Assembly (NCBI GenBank): GCA_012932865.1
Contig: SAXG01000042.1
Location: 362,763-394,939 of the forward strand
DNA: 32,177 nucleotides
Origin: Amylostereum areolatum
Lineage: Eukaryota; Basidiomycota; Agaricomycetes; Russulales; Stereaceae
Direction of reading: 5' to 3'
Under the pieces are notes generated by a model. That model worked only from the letters and a program-made list of their open reading frames with translations, was not told where the DNA came from and did not search any database. The position numbers were made by a program, and so were the translations under genes. This document shows, one piece after another, positions 10,801 through 20,780 of this stretch. How positions within the stretch are numbered: the first letter of the stretch is position 1; every line of letters begins with the position of its first letter.

Positions 10801-11765
10801 ATCAGGGCAGGTGATGGAGTATCATTGTCTTCAAAGTCATCGTCTTCTTCGGGGGATGTGGTACCTGCAAGATTTGGAGTAAAGGTTTGTTGGGTGGGAG
10901 TCGGTCGGTGGTATCAAAGACAAAGTGTTTGGGGGTGGTGAATGAGGAGGGGGTGTGGCTTCTGGAGAGGGTGTCGGAAGGTGGGATTGACCTGTGTTAC
11001 GAAGTGATAGAGGGACGGCTGAATGAGGGGAGGTGTCGGATGCCCTTGAACGCTGTGTCGGAAGAGGTGCCGGAAGAAGAGGTGGTGTAGTTAAATTGGT
11101 TGACGAGATGAGACGTGAGGTCTTGTAACGGGCAGGGTTTTCCTCCATGACCTAGAGAAATAAAAACACCGATGTCTTGGAGCCATGCTCCTTTGAAGTG
11201 TCCTCTTGTCCACCGCTGGACTCGATGGAAGGGGTGTCGGATGTGGTCTTTGCGAAGACATTCAGAGCAAACATTGGGTGATCCGAAGCAGTCCTTGCAG
11301 CGCCAAATTGCCATCTCCATCCCCACAGTCAACACATTTTGCAGACATCAGAGCTTCCCTCTTCTGCATGATGGCAATGAAGAGTCGGGAGACGGACTTT
11401 CCACTCCTTCATGAGCATATTTGTGTCTGCGATGAAATAAGTCAATAGATTATTTACTCAGAATAATAGTCGCCGACCTTCCCAGCATGTTGAGGGAAAA
11501 GCGGTGGAGGTGGAGGTGGTTGCCAGTGAGGATTGGTATCGGCATCGACATCAAAGTCATCAACATTATCAAGGTTTGGGGTGTAATCAGTGAGAGAGTT
11601 GTGTCGAGTACTATTATCTCGTTTCTCGACTGTGAGTTTGTCCGGGCGACGGACTTTGATCTTGTCGAGAATTGGCCCCTTCTTGAAAGTCACAGTGCCA
11701 TACCAGTTTCGTTTGGCATTATGTTGTGTGATGCGCGAGGAAGTGAAGAGTGTGGTCCTTGTCAT
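7873..11765 (-). pseudogene. CxC2-type KDZ transposase, decayed
   Basis: DNA transposase of the Kyakuja-Dileera-Zisupton class. In reading order: N-terminal basic segment (11765-11460); CxC2 cysteine cluster with WRCKDCF, CSECLRKDH, PFHRVQRW and SLGHGG (about 11335-11120); CPQPGVN block (10350); DGNY block with the first probable catalytic Asp (about 10200); CANHCAISQAESEH and NLQKGEK (9945-9810); the core with LYDIMCKYG, HIHGHVDECFP and GYIDGEIVETLW (9759-9450); and the C-terminal LPSAM, RTQLAWFW and YASRQMDVW blocks to a TGA at 7873. Introns 10452-10501, 9961-10056 and 9760-9808 splice in phase. In-frame TGA at 9423-9425 and a later TAG near 9210, plus frame problems in the cysteine cluster, make this copy dead. 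Confidence 0.85.
9980..10041. repeat. minisatellite inside a KDZ intron
   Basis: Imperfect 7-bp units of the CCGACAT / CTGACAT type repeat about eight times. The array lies wholly inside the 96-nt intron 9961-10056 of the transposase gene, so it does not alter the protein. The unit contains the TGTCGGA motif that is scattered through the surrounding element. Confidence 0.85.
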
Positions 11766-11898
11766 ATTCTAAAGCTGAGGATGGTCAGGATGTACTGGAG
11801 ATGGTGGATGTTGATAGTGAAGATGTTGGAAGTCAACTCAAATGTTATCTGATGCCTTCGGCATCTGCCGCACTAATCGGAGCTAAACCAAAAGGCCT
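11766..11898. other. KDZ upstream flank truncated by copy B
   Basis: This is the short stretch between the KDZ N-terminal ATG and the first base of the copy B 5' LTR. It probably held the KDZ promoter and terminal repeat, which are lost at 11899. A plus-strand open frame crosses it into the LTR but shows no recognisable domain. Confidence 0.4.
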
Positions 11899-12328
11899 TG
11901 TCACGGATCGCTCCATTTCTCTTCGTTTGCAGGCACCTTGTACACCGCGGACGCGTCACGGCCACATGACTTTTCCTTCGCCTCACATGCCTCCAACGAC
12001 GTCACACTGCCCGGACTTTGTCCGAACGGGTGTTGTCCAATTCCTTATCTATGACATCATTGCTCCGGACTCCCGCCCTCATCCCATGAACTCCTTTCTT
12101 ATTGTCCCCCCGCTCGCACACTATCGCATCACATCGCCACCATCGTCCCACTTGTATATAAGGACAGTATCCCTCTTCTTTTCCTCGACTGTCCATCTCG
12201 TCATACGGTACTGTAGCGCACATTGCACTACCCTAGGACCGACACTCTCAAATCCATTGTTCTCTCTTGCTCCTCCCATCGTTGCGACTTAGGCGGTTCC
12301 ATCGGTCTCATAAACTGTGTTTCTGACA
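11899..12328 (+). repeat. 5' LTR of copy B (430 bp, divergent type)
   Basis: TGTCA...TGACA ends. It carries TATATAA at 12155-12161 and ACTGTCCA at 12188-12195. Many substitutions and several small indels separate it from the 3' LTR of the same element, for example the stretch just after the CCCGGACTT motif. The other three LTRs in the window form a tighter group. Confidence 0.95.
12155..12195 (+). promoter_or_regulatory. LTR core promoter: TATA box and probable transcript start
   Basis: TATATAA at 12155-12161 is followed 27 bp later by ACTGTCCA at 12188, the usual spacing for an RNA polymerase II start. The pair is preserved in the other LTRs. The start site itself is inferred, supported by its 8-base match to the primer-binding region. 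Confidence 0.55.
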
Positions 12329-12340
12329 CCTGGACAGTTC
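12329..12340 (+). other. candidate self-priming primer-binding site, copy B
   Basis: Directly after the 5' LTR the bases read CCTGGACAGTTC. Bases 12331-12338 (TGGACAGT) are the exact reverse complement of ACTGTCCA at 12188-12195, the predicted RNA 5' end. This is the geometry of the Tf1/sushi group, in which the transcript's own 5' end primes reverse transcription. No obvious tRNA 3'-end match was noticed. Confidence 0.5.
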
Positions 12341-13350
12341 TACCCCTACGCCTACCTCGCACCCCTCTCTCCATCTACCTCTGCCGTCTCTACGACGTTT
12401 AAAAACTCCCACCACGGACCTCCCCGAACGCACCGGTTTTCCTCCGTTCAACGGAAAGCCGATCACCCCCCGCAATGACGCACCACTCCCCTACCTTGGT
12501 CCGACGCCGTCCCCGTACAGAACCTCTGCAAAAGATCCCTGGACCGCGCACGGCCTCAACTTCCGCATCTTCGAGTGGAGGTGGCACAAGGATCACGGTA
12601 CTGTCGTCCTTGCCCTATACGTCCGGATCACTACGTGCATCAACGTAGATCTCAAATGCCTTGAATTCACCTCCACGCCCCCACCTACCACACATACCTC
12701 ATCCAGGACGCCCCCAACCCGATCCTCCAAACCAGTTTCACCTCCGTCTCCCAGTTTAACCGCCGGACCCCCGAATCCACCCCGCCACCAGTCCTCCGTC
12801 CCACCATCAAGGGTAAGACCCTTCGTCGCCGCCACCACGAACATAAGATCCGCCAGGCAGTAAAAGCCGGCTACCTCACCAAGAAACTCCTCGGCCGTTG
12901 CCCCATCGCGGCGGACTTCTTCTAGACCATCATCACGTCCTCCACAGCCCCTCGTCCCCCCACCCCGAACCTTCCCCCAGGCGTCTTTCGAGACTACTGT
13001 CCCGAAGAATACTATATCCTCACCTCGCAGCAGACTAAGGAATCCGTACGTTGGCTACACGACGAACCAAACCGGCAACGTCGAGACTGGTACTTCGACG
13101 ACCGCGACGAACAACCCTACGTCGAAGAATCGGATTTTGCCACCGCTGCGGACGCTCTACAGCGCTTCCTGAACCCCCCTCCGACCAACTCGCCCCCACC
13201 CCGTCGACGTACTGTAATTGAAGTCCCAGAAGGGATCAACCACAACGACACAACTGTGAAGTGGTACGCCTATAGACGGAACAAGAACGGAACCCCAGGA
13301 CGATCAGTAGTTGAGTGGCAGCCCACTTCGTTCAGTCCCGTCCAAGATCA
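12341..13350 (+). pseudogene. pre-gag leader region, copy B
   Basis: About 1 kb lies between the LTR and gag. The last third is open (about 12925-13350), with ESVRWLHDEPNRQRRDW and KWYAYRRNKNG stretches, and ends in TAG at about 13351 where copy A has TGG. An earlier TAG near 12925 sits in the same frame. The upstream part has FRIFEWRWHKDHG-like aromatic segments and Pro/Ser-rich DNA. The same arrangement precedes gag in element C. I recognise no domain. A long N-terminal Gag extension, or a separate accessory frame, is the simplest reading. Confidence 0.45.
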
Positions 13351-13396
13351 CTAGTCGTGGCATCATAACCAGCAATTCCTCACCCCCGCCGCTTCC

Positions 13397-14548
13397 TTGT
13401 CGCAAAACAAGTTGAGGACGAAGTTGAAGAAGCAGAAGAACGCCGACGAGAAACCCTACGCCGCCTTGATCAAGAACTCGCCCAATCGCTCACCGTCCCC
13501 CTCCCCTTCGACAAGATGTCCGATGCCGAATCCAAACCTGCCGTCTCCAAGCGGGAGATCGGCCCCAAGCCAAAGCCATTCAAAGGCGATAGACGCGACA
13601 CTCTCCGGTTCTCCCTCGAGCTCCGCATGTTCCTGCGCGGTTAACAAAGATGTTTATGCCACAGATGATGCCAAGATGATGCTCCTCCTCAGCCTGATGG
13701 AGGACGACACGGCGAAAGCCTGGGCCACGCATCGCCGCATGGAACTCTTCGCCGACGAAGACGAGAAGGAAGACGCCGACACCCTCGACCCCACGCCCCC
13801 AACACTCCACTATAGCTCCTACAAAGAGCTCTTCGAGAGGTTTGGCAAAGACTTCGTGCCCGTCGATCCGAAGATAGAGGCTCAGCGTAAGATCAACGAG
13901 CTCGCAATGACCACCCGGGACGTCACTGACTTTATCACCGAGTTTGAGATGCTGGGCAACCATGTCAGGCGTACGACCGACGAGGCGCTAATCCACTTTT
14001 TCAAGAAGGGACTTCAGCGTGACCTCGGCAAGCAGGTGGCCCGGTCGTACCCGTTCCCCACCAAGCTCGCGGAGTGGAAGGAGCGCGCCCGCCGCATCAA
14101 CCACCAGTTGGCTCGAAGAGAACCCGGAGAGGAAGAGCAGTCAGTCCAAGGGGGCTGTCGCGCCTCACCTCGAACGGTTCGACCAACGACTCCTCGTCGC
14201 GCCCGAGTCGGCGCCTTCACCAACACCTCGACCCGCCCTGCAAAGCTGACGGACGACGAGCGCACAAAGATGATGCGCAAAGGCAAGTGCTTCATGTGTC
14301 GACAAGCCGGTCACGTCTCTCGCGACTGTCCCAACCGCGACTCGAGCGCGCGACGGGTGGGCGCAGTAGAGACTGGGTCCAAGGCCCCTCCCCTGCCGAC
14401 GAACACGGCTCCATCCACTGCGAAAGTAGCTCCCGACCCATCCAAAACCATCGCGGCGATCACTCGCCAGCTGAAGGATCTGGACACGGAAGGCAAGGAG
14501 CAGGCAGTAGCGCTGTTGAAAGACATCCTGGAATCGCAGGATTTTTGA
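13397..14548 (+). pseudogene. gag: Gag, copy B, with compensating frameshifts
   Basis: The 383-codon frame ends at TGA 14546-14548 and keeps the zinc knuckle (residues 298-311). Against copy A, single-base changes put parts of it in the wrong frame: one base missing near 13401, one extra near 13639, three extra within 13953-13980, and extras near 14109, 14163 and 14200. The N-terminal 80 residues and a stretch before the zinc knuckle are therefore scrambled. As in copy A, the last codons form G GAT TTT TGA. Confidence 0.85.
14539..14545 (+). promoter_or_regulatory. candidate -1 frameshift heptamer GGATTTT (copy B)
   Basis: Same bases, same stop codon behind it and same -1 pol frame as at 1407-1413 in copy A. 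Its conservation is uninformative by itself because the two copies are nearly identical. Confidence 0.5.
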
Positions 14549-17500
14549 AACGCCCCCCAGTCGCGTCGTCTGGTGGAGGCAAAGGACTTTTGGTATCATC
14601 GTCGAATCGTTTCGCTGTATTATCATCCATGCATACCTGTGAGCAATCGTATCCCCCGTGTTTGTATCTGTCTACTGTCACCAAGAACAGGCAAACGCCA
14701 TCGATCACGCTCAAAGTCAAGCTGATCGGACGAGTTACCAAAAGAGAAATCGACGCAGACGCGCTGCTTGATAGCGGCGCAGAAGGAATTATCCTGAACC
14801 GAAGCTTCGTTGAACGCAAGAAGCTTACCACAAGAAAACTAGAAAACCCGTTCCCCATGCGTAATGTGGACGGCACCGAGAACATCATGGGCTGGGTACG
14901 CGACACAACGACCCAGCGGATCCGGATGTACTCGCAAGATTCAAAGGCGTACCATGAGGAAGAAGCTGAGTTCTTCATCACCGACATCGGCGATCATGAC
15001 ATGATCCTTGGAACAGACTGGCTCGATGAGCACAATCCCACCATAGACTGGCAACGAGACCGTGTTGACATGCTCCGCTGCCCCCCCCTCATGCACTCTG
15101 TCCAAACCTCCGGTGACAAACCTCGCAACCAAGCCACGGAGACCATCATCGGTCCGATCACAGCGTAAGGTTGAAGCAGGTAAAACCCCGAGGACACCTC
15201 TCGTTTTGGACGATCCCTTCCCAGAGCCAACATATGTGTCCTGGACCCCAGTCCCCACTTATGTTATTCCTGCATGCAGAGTCAAAGGTGTTCGCGTCCG
15301 CATGGTCCATCGCTCCCCTCTACCCGCACGACTCTTCACTGAAGACGACGACGAGCGGCCCATGGTATTCCGAGACTGGGAGATCAACGGACTACGCCAC
15401 GCCGGAATCCTCCCTGAAACCGACGGTCCTAATCCAGATGCAGTACCTATCCGTGCGGGCTTTACAAAAGCGCAGGAGCTTGCAGAGCATTCAAAAGACA
15501 ACGCACGCCCGCAAACCTTTGAAGACTTAGTCCCCCCGCCGTACCGCAACTTTGCGCCTGTATTCGACAAGAAAACCTCCGAGCGACTTCCTGACCGACG
15601 GCCATGGGACCATGCTATCGACATGAAAGACGGCTTTGAACCCAAACCGTGCAAGATCTACCCCCTCTCACCTTCCGAGCAGATTGAACTCGACACCTTC
15701 CTCGACGACCACCTGAAGAAGGGCTATATCCGCCCATCGAAGTCACCTCAGGCGAGTCCGTTCTTCTTTGTGAAGAAAAAGGATGGAAAGCTACGTCCCG
15801 TACAGGACTATCGAGAACTAAACAAGGGCACTGTCAAGAACGAATACCCCTTGCCACTGATCTCTGAAATTGTCGACCGTCTCAAAGGTGCAAAGATCTT
15901 CTCCAAGATGGATGTCCGCTGGGGCTACAACAATGTCCGCATCAAGGAAGGCGACGAGTGGAAGGCTGCGTTCAAGACGAATCGCGGTCTCTTCGAACCC
16001 ACGGTGATGTTTTTCGGGCTTATGAACTCCCCTGCGACGTTTCAGGCAATGATGAATGAACTGTTCAAGGATCTCATCGACTCGGGCAAGGTCATCATCT
16101 ACATGGACGACATCTTGGTGTTCACCCGCACCATGGACGAACACCGTGCCATAGTGCGGCAGGTTCTGCAGCGTTTGCAAGACAACGACCTCTTCCTCAA
16201 ACCGGAGAAATGCGTCTTTGAGCAAGACTCTGTCGAATACCTCGGACTCATCATCTCGCACGACAAGATCGCTATGGACCCCGTCAAGGTAGCAGGTATT
16301 CAGGACTGGCCGACACCACGAACGGTCAAAGATGTGCAATCCTTCCTCGGCTTTGGCAACTTCTACCGACGTTTCATCAAGGACTTCTCCAAGGTTGCAC
16401 GACCCCCTATTCGACCTGACAAAGAAGGACTGCACATGGGGCTGGTCGGCGGACTGCCAAACTGCGTTTGACGCACTGAAAGCTGCATTTACTTCCTCCC
16501 CCGTCTTGGTCATGCCTGACCCAAAGAAGCCTTACCTCGTTGAAGTCGACGCCTCGGACTTTGCTACTGGAGGTATACTCTCGCAGAAAGGCGACGACGG
16601 TCACTGGCATCCAGTGGCGTATCTGTCCAAGGCCCTATTAGAACCGGAACGGAACTACGACATCTACGACAAGGAGCTACTTGTGATCATCCGTGCGCTC
16701 GAAACCTGGCACCACTACCTCGAAGGCGCCCCCGACACCGTCAAAATCTGGACAGATCACAAGAACCTGGAGCACTTCAAGACGGCACAGAAGCTGAGCC
16801 GCCGACAGGTACGTTGGGCTCTATTCCTCACTCAATTTGACTTCTCGCTCATTCACAAACCAGGAATATCCCATCGCCCAGATCCAATGTCTCGATGACC
16901 CGATCACAAGGATGGTGTTGAAAACGACAACAAGGAGCGCGTCTTGCTTGACCCCAAGTACTTCCAAGTACGCGCAACAAGGCCAGGAGCAGTAACCTCC
17001 CTCGGCGATGTCGAACTCCGACGACGTATCCGCGACTGCAAAACCAAGGACATCGAGGTCGTTCAAGCCCTGGACGCCATCTTACGAAACGGACCACGTA
17101 CACTCGTCAAGAACCTTCAAGAGTGGAACTACGAAGAAGGCCTGGTCCTGTTTAGAGGAAAGGTATATGTCCCTGCAGACGACGAGTTGCGACGCGACAT
17201 TGTCAAAATGTACCATGAATCGCCCCTGGCTGGACACCCTGGTCGCTTCAAGACTTACGAACTTGTGAGTCGTGAATATTGGTGGCCTGGCATGTCTGTC
17301 TTTGTCCGCGACTTTGTAGCAGGATGCGCAACCTGCCAGTTGACGAAGACACAGAGCAGCCGACTCCACGTCGACATGATCCCGAACGAAGTACCCGATC
17401 GACCATTTGGTGTCATCTCTACCAACTTCATTGTCGAGCTCCCTGACTGCGAAGGCTATAATGCTGTCAATGTCGTGGTTGATCGCCTCACCAAGATGGT

Positions 17501-18557
17501 GGTTACCACCCCATGTACAACGAAGATCACCAGCGATGGCACGGCCGACATTCTCTTCGATAAAGTATACCAACACTACGGCTTAGCGGACAAGATCATC
17601 TCGGATCGTGGACCCCAATTTGCTGGGCAGGTAATGCGTACACTCAATGAGAAGCTCGGGATCAAGTCTGCCCTCAGCACAGCGTATCACCCACAGACAG
17701 ACGGCCAGACCGAACACGAGAACCAGAACCTTGAGCAGTTCCTGCGAGTATTCTGCAACTACCGTCAAGATGACTGGGTGAAGTGGTTGCCCTTCTTCAA
17801 GTTTTCTCACAACTCCCGCACCCATGCAGCTACTGGAAAGGCTCCCTTTGAAGTCCTCTACGGCTTCCTCCCCAAGATGTACCCATCCGTAAACCCGTCC
17901 TCAAAGGTCCCTGCAGTTGAAGAACGCCTCCGTCAACTTGAAGAAGTCCGACAGGAGATTAAGGCCAGCCTTGCCCTCGCATCCGACTTAATGAAGCACT
18001 ACAATGGTGACACGATCAGCAAATCGACACTGTTCGCTGTCGGAGACAAGGTCTGGCTCGAAGGCAAAAACCTGAAGATGACGAGGCCGAAAGCTAAGCT
18101 TGCTGCCAAATGATTCGGACCCTTCGAGATTGTTGACGTCATTAGCCCAGTGAACTACCGCCTGAAGCTGCCGAAGACGTGGAGAATCCACCCAGTCTTC
18201 CATGCTTTGCTGCTCACCGCGTACAAGGAGACAACGGCACATGGTCCAAACTATGAACAACCGCCGCCTGACCTCGTTGATGACGAAGAAGAATATGATG
18301 TTGAAGACATCATCAACTCGAAGCCGACCTGCAACAAGAAAGGCATACAATACCTCGTCAAGTGGGCAGGCTATCCTGACTCCGAGAATACCTGGCTCCC
18401 TCGCTCCTCGCTCTCAAAGGTCACCGACATGATCGACGCCTTCCACAAACGCCATCCAAACGCGCCCCGCCCTGTGCGTTCCCTCGGCATCTCCTTTGAC
18501 GATTTTCTCGCATCTACCCTTGCAGATGACATCACGCTCCAGGCGAAAGTGCGTCTT

Positions 18558-18570
18558 AAAGGGGGGGTAA
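18558..18570 (+). other. polypurine tract, copy B
   Basis: AAAGGGGGGG then TAA directly before the TG of the 3' LTR, as in copy A. Here it lies inside the pol reading frame. Confidence 0.85.
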
Positions 18571-18993
18571 TGTCACGGATCGCTCCATTTCTCTCTTCGT
18601 TTGCAGACCTTGTACACGCGACGCGTCATGGCACATGACTTTCCTTCGCATCACATGCTTCAATGATGTCATTGCCCGGACTTCCGAGCGGGGTTCCGCA
18701 TCCTTATCTATGACATCATTGCTCCGGACCTTCGTCCTCCGCCCCATGACTCCTTTCTTATTGTTCCCCCCGCTCGCACCACTATCGCATCGCATCGCAC
18801 CATCGTCCCCACTTGTATATAAGGACAGTGTTTCTCTTCCCTTTTCCCTAGACTGTCCATCTCGTCATACGGTACTGTAGCGCACGTTGCACTACCCTAG
18901 GCCTGACACTCTCAAATCCATCTGTTCTCTCTTGCTCCTCCCATCGTCGCGACTTAGGCGGTTCCATCGGTCTCATAAACTGCGTTTCTGACA
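18571..18993 (+). repeat. 3' LTR of copy B (423 bp)
   Basis: TGTCA...TGACA ends, with TATATAA followed by an ACTGTCCA start-like motif. It groups with the copy A 3' LTR and the solo LTR, not with its own 5' LTR. It is followed directly by antisense gag of element C. Confidence 0.95.
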
Positions 18994-20580
18994 GTAGGTG
19001 AGGATGAAGAGTACTTTGTCCTTGTACATCACAAGGTCATCCTCGGCGGCTTGCATGTACTCCTCGCATGACCGCATCCAGTCGTTGAAGTCCTCTCGTT
19101 TCCCAGAGAAGCCTTCAGGAGTTTTCGCGTGGACCTTCTTTCGAGGGGGTCTGGCGGCGGCGGCAGCTGGGGCACTAATAGTGACCACAGGGGGGTTGAC
19201 GATGATGGGGGGGCTGTCAGAAACGCGGTTTATGAGACCGATGGAACCACCTAAGTCACAACGATGGGAGGGGCGAGAAGAAACAATAGATTCGAGAGTG
19301 CCGGGGTCTAGGGTAGTGCAACGTGCGCTACAGTACCGTATGACGAGATGGACAGTCTAGGGAAAAGGGAAGAGAAACACTGTCCTTATATACAAGTGGG
19401 AACAATGGTGCGATGCGATGCGATAGTGGTGCGAGCAGGGGGAACAATAAGAAAGGAGTCATGGGGCAGAGGACGAAGGTCCGGAGCAGTGATGTCATAG
19501 ATAAGGATGCGGAACCCTGCTCGGAAGTCCGGGCAATGACGTCGTTGAAGCATGTGATGCAGGGGAAAGTCATGTGCCGTTACGTGTCGCGTGTACAAGG
19601 TCTGCAAACGAAGAGAGAAATGGAGCGATCCGTGACAGGGGCAGTGACGTTGACGGTGGGGGGTGGCAGGTTGAGGGCGGCAACAAGCATGGCAGGGATG
19701 GTGACCCATTGGCCGTTTACTTCCATGAGCCATGCATTGTCGGTGCCGTTATTCATGTGTTGGATGGGAGAGCCAGTTTGGCCGATGACAATGTTCCATA
19801 TTCCACCAATTTCGGTGCAGTTGGCAAGTTTGGCAGGGAGAGGGGGTTGGGGGTCAGTGTGGACCCACTGGGCAGCCATGACTGGTTTGTCGAGGTCGGA
19901 GAAGTCTTCGTCAGTGACAGGTGGTAGGGCGGAGGCGGCGATGAGGTTGAAGTCAGCTTCAGTGAGGTCGGGTTGGTCTCCGTCGGTGAAGTACCAGATA
20001 ATGCCACTGAGTTCAGTGGTTATAAAGGCGACTTCTTGGGTGTTGTCTCTGAGTTGAGCAGTAAAGACATTGTCATCTTCTTGAGTGACACCTAGTGGGA
20101 GGGGGAAGATGCAGCAGTTATCGAGGTCAGTGTCAGAGCCTGTTTCTGAGCTGGAATCGGAACCATTGAGTCCGAACGAGGGAATTGTTTATAAGTGGGT
20201 GAGGTCGATGACCTCTGGCTCTGGTGTGGGATCGGGGGTGTTGCCTGGTGTAAGGAGGCAGTGGGTGTGTCGAGTGTCAACAGATATTTTCTCGTTGGGT
20301 GCGTAGAAGGACTTTGGGGGTTGCTCAAGTCTGTAGCGGTAGGTGATGTACGGGCGGAAGTGGATGTAGCGGCTTCCGGTTCCTTGTTCTCTTATTTTGA
20401 GGCAATAGAAACGGACGTCTATGACAGAGTCTTCGAGTTCTTCTACGCCGAGGGCAACCTTCCAATTGTGCCAGGCCAAAGGGTCTTTGGACTCGTTGAT
20501 GAGGGAGATGATAGTGTCATCGCTGATAGGGATGAATTCTTGTACTTGCGAGCGCCAATCTTCCATGCACGAGCCCCCAG
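18994..20580 (-). pseudogene. Gag/pre-gag of antisense retroelement C, interrupted by a solo LTR and truncated
   Basis: Read on the minus strand. A pre-gag-like frame with a MEDWRSQVQEF start near 20567 and a VIDVRFYC stretch ends at TAA 20191-20189. The same frame then continues with an acidic segment, IIWYFTDGDQPDL and GGIWNIVIGQTGSP. The solo LTR breaks it at 19637/19215. Beyond the LTR a typical retrotransposon-gag segment follows (GFSGKREDFNDWMRSCEEYM, then KVLFILTY). After removing the LTR the two parts differ by one frame at a G-run. The copy B 3' LTR cuts it off at 18994, so zinc knuckle and pol are absent. This is a different family from A/B with the same pre-gag plus gag plan. Confidence 0.7.
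19215..19637 (-). repeat. solo LTR of the A/B family with 5-bp target duplication
   Basis: 423 bp in reverse orientation with TGTCA...TGACA ends and its TATA box at 19386-19392. Both flanks read GGGGC (19210-19214 and 19638-19642), a perfect 5-bp target-site duplication. No internal element sequence remains, so it arose by insertion into element C gag followed by LTR-LTR recombination. Confidence 0.95.
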
Positions 20581-20780
20581 CCAAAATGGTTACTCTGTGT
20601 GGCAAGGGAAGATTTTGTCGAGGGGAGGTGGTTCTGTTATGAAATCGCAAGACAGTCTGCCTCAGTCTTCTCGACCTGTTGGCTGTCTCTTCGTCTAGGG
20701 GACACAAGCCCAAAGACTTCCTAAACCGCTTTCCTTTCGCCGCTTTTACTTGTTTCCTACACCAAAGGTGCACCTTCTAC

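Larger units (their letters stand above)
14539..18638 (+). pseudogene. pol: Pol polyprotein, copy B, with frameshifts, stops and a mutated integrase
   Basis: Protease DSG at 14770-14778. The RT block is uninterrupted, with YMDD at 16100-16111. RNase H spans about 16440-16780. Integrase covers about 16990-17870, a GPY/F-type module about 18110-18180, and a chromodomain (YLVKWAGYPDSENTW) about 18350-18400. The frame passes through the polypurine tract and ends inside the 3' LTR at 18638. Defects: one extra base near 15085, one extra near 16403, TGA at 16896-16898 and TGA at 18111-18113 (copy A has CGA at both), and Asn instead of the first integrase Asp at 17424-17426. RT is better preserved here than in copy A; integrase is worse in its active site. 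Confidence 0.95.
11899..18993 (+). mobile_element. Ty3/gypsy chromodomain LTR retrotransposon, copy B (both LTRs present)
   Basis: A 7.1-kb element with LTRs at 11899-12328 and 18571-18993, a leader with pre-gag, gag, pol, and a polypurine tract. The internal region is nearly identical to copy A, but the two LTRs differ from each other far more than the internal regions do. The flanks are GGCCT on the left and GTAGG on the right, so there is no target duplication. The left flank is KDZ transposon DNA and the right flank is the gag region of element C. Ectopic recombination between two insertions explains this best. It is not autonomous: several frameshifts, two CGA-to-TGA stops and a mutated integrase catalytic residue. 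Confidence 0.95.

Noticed and set aside
11750..12292. Plus-strand frame of 180 codons
   Set aside because: Most of it is LTR sequence read in a non-coding sense; it arises from the KDZ-LTR junction.
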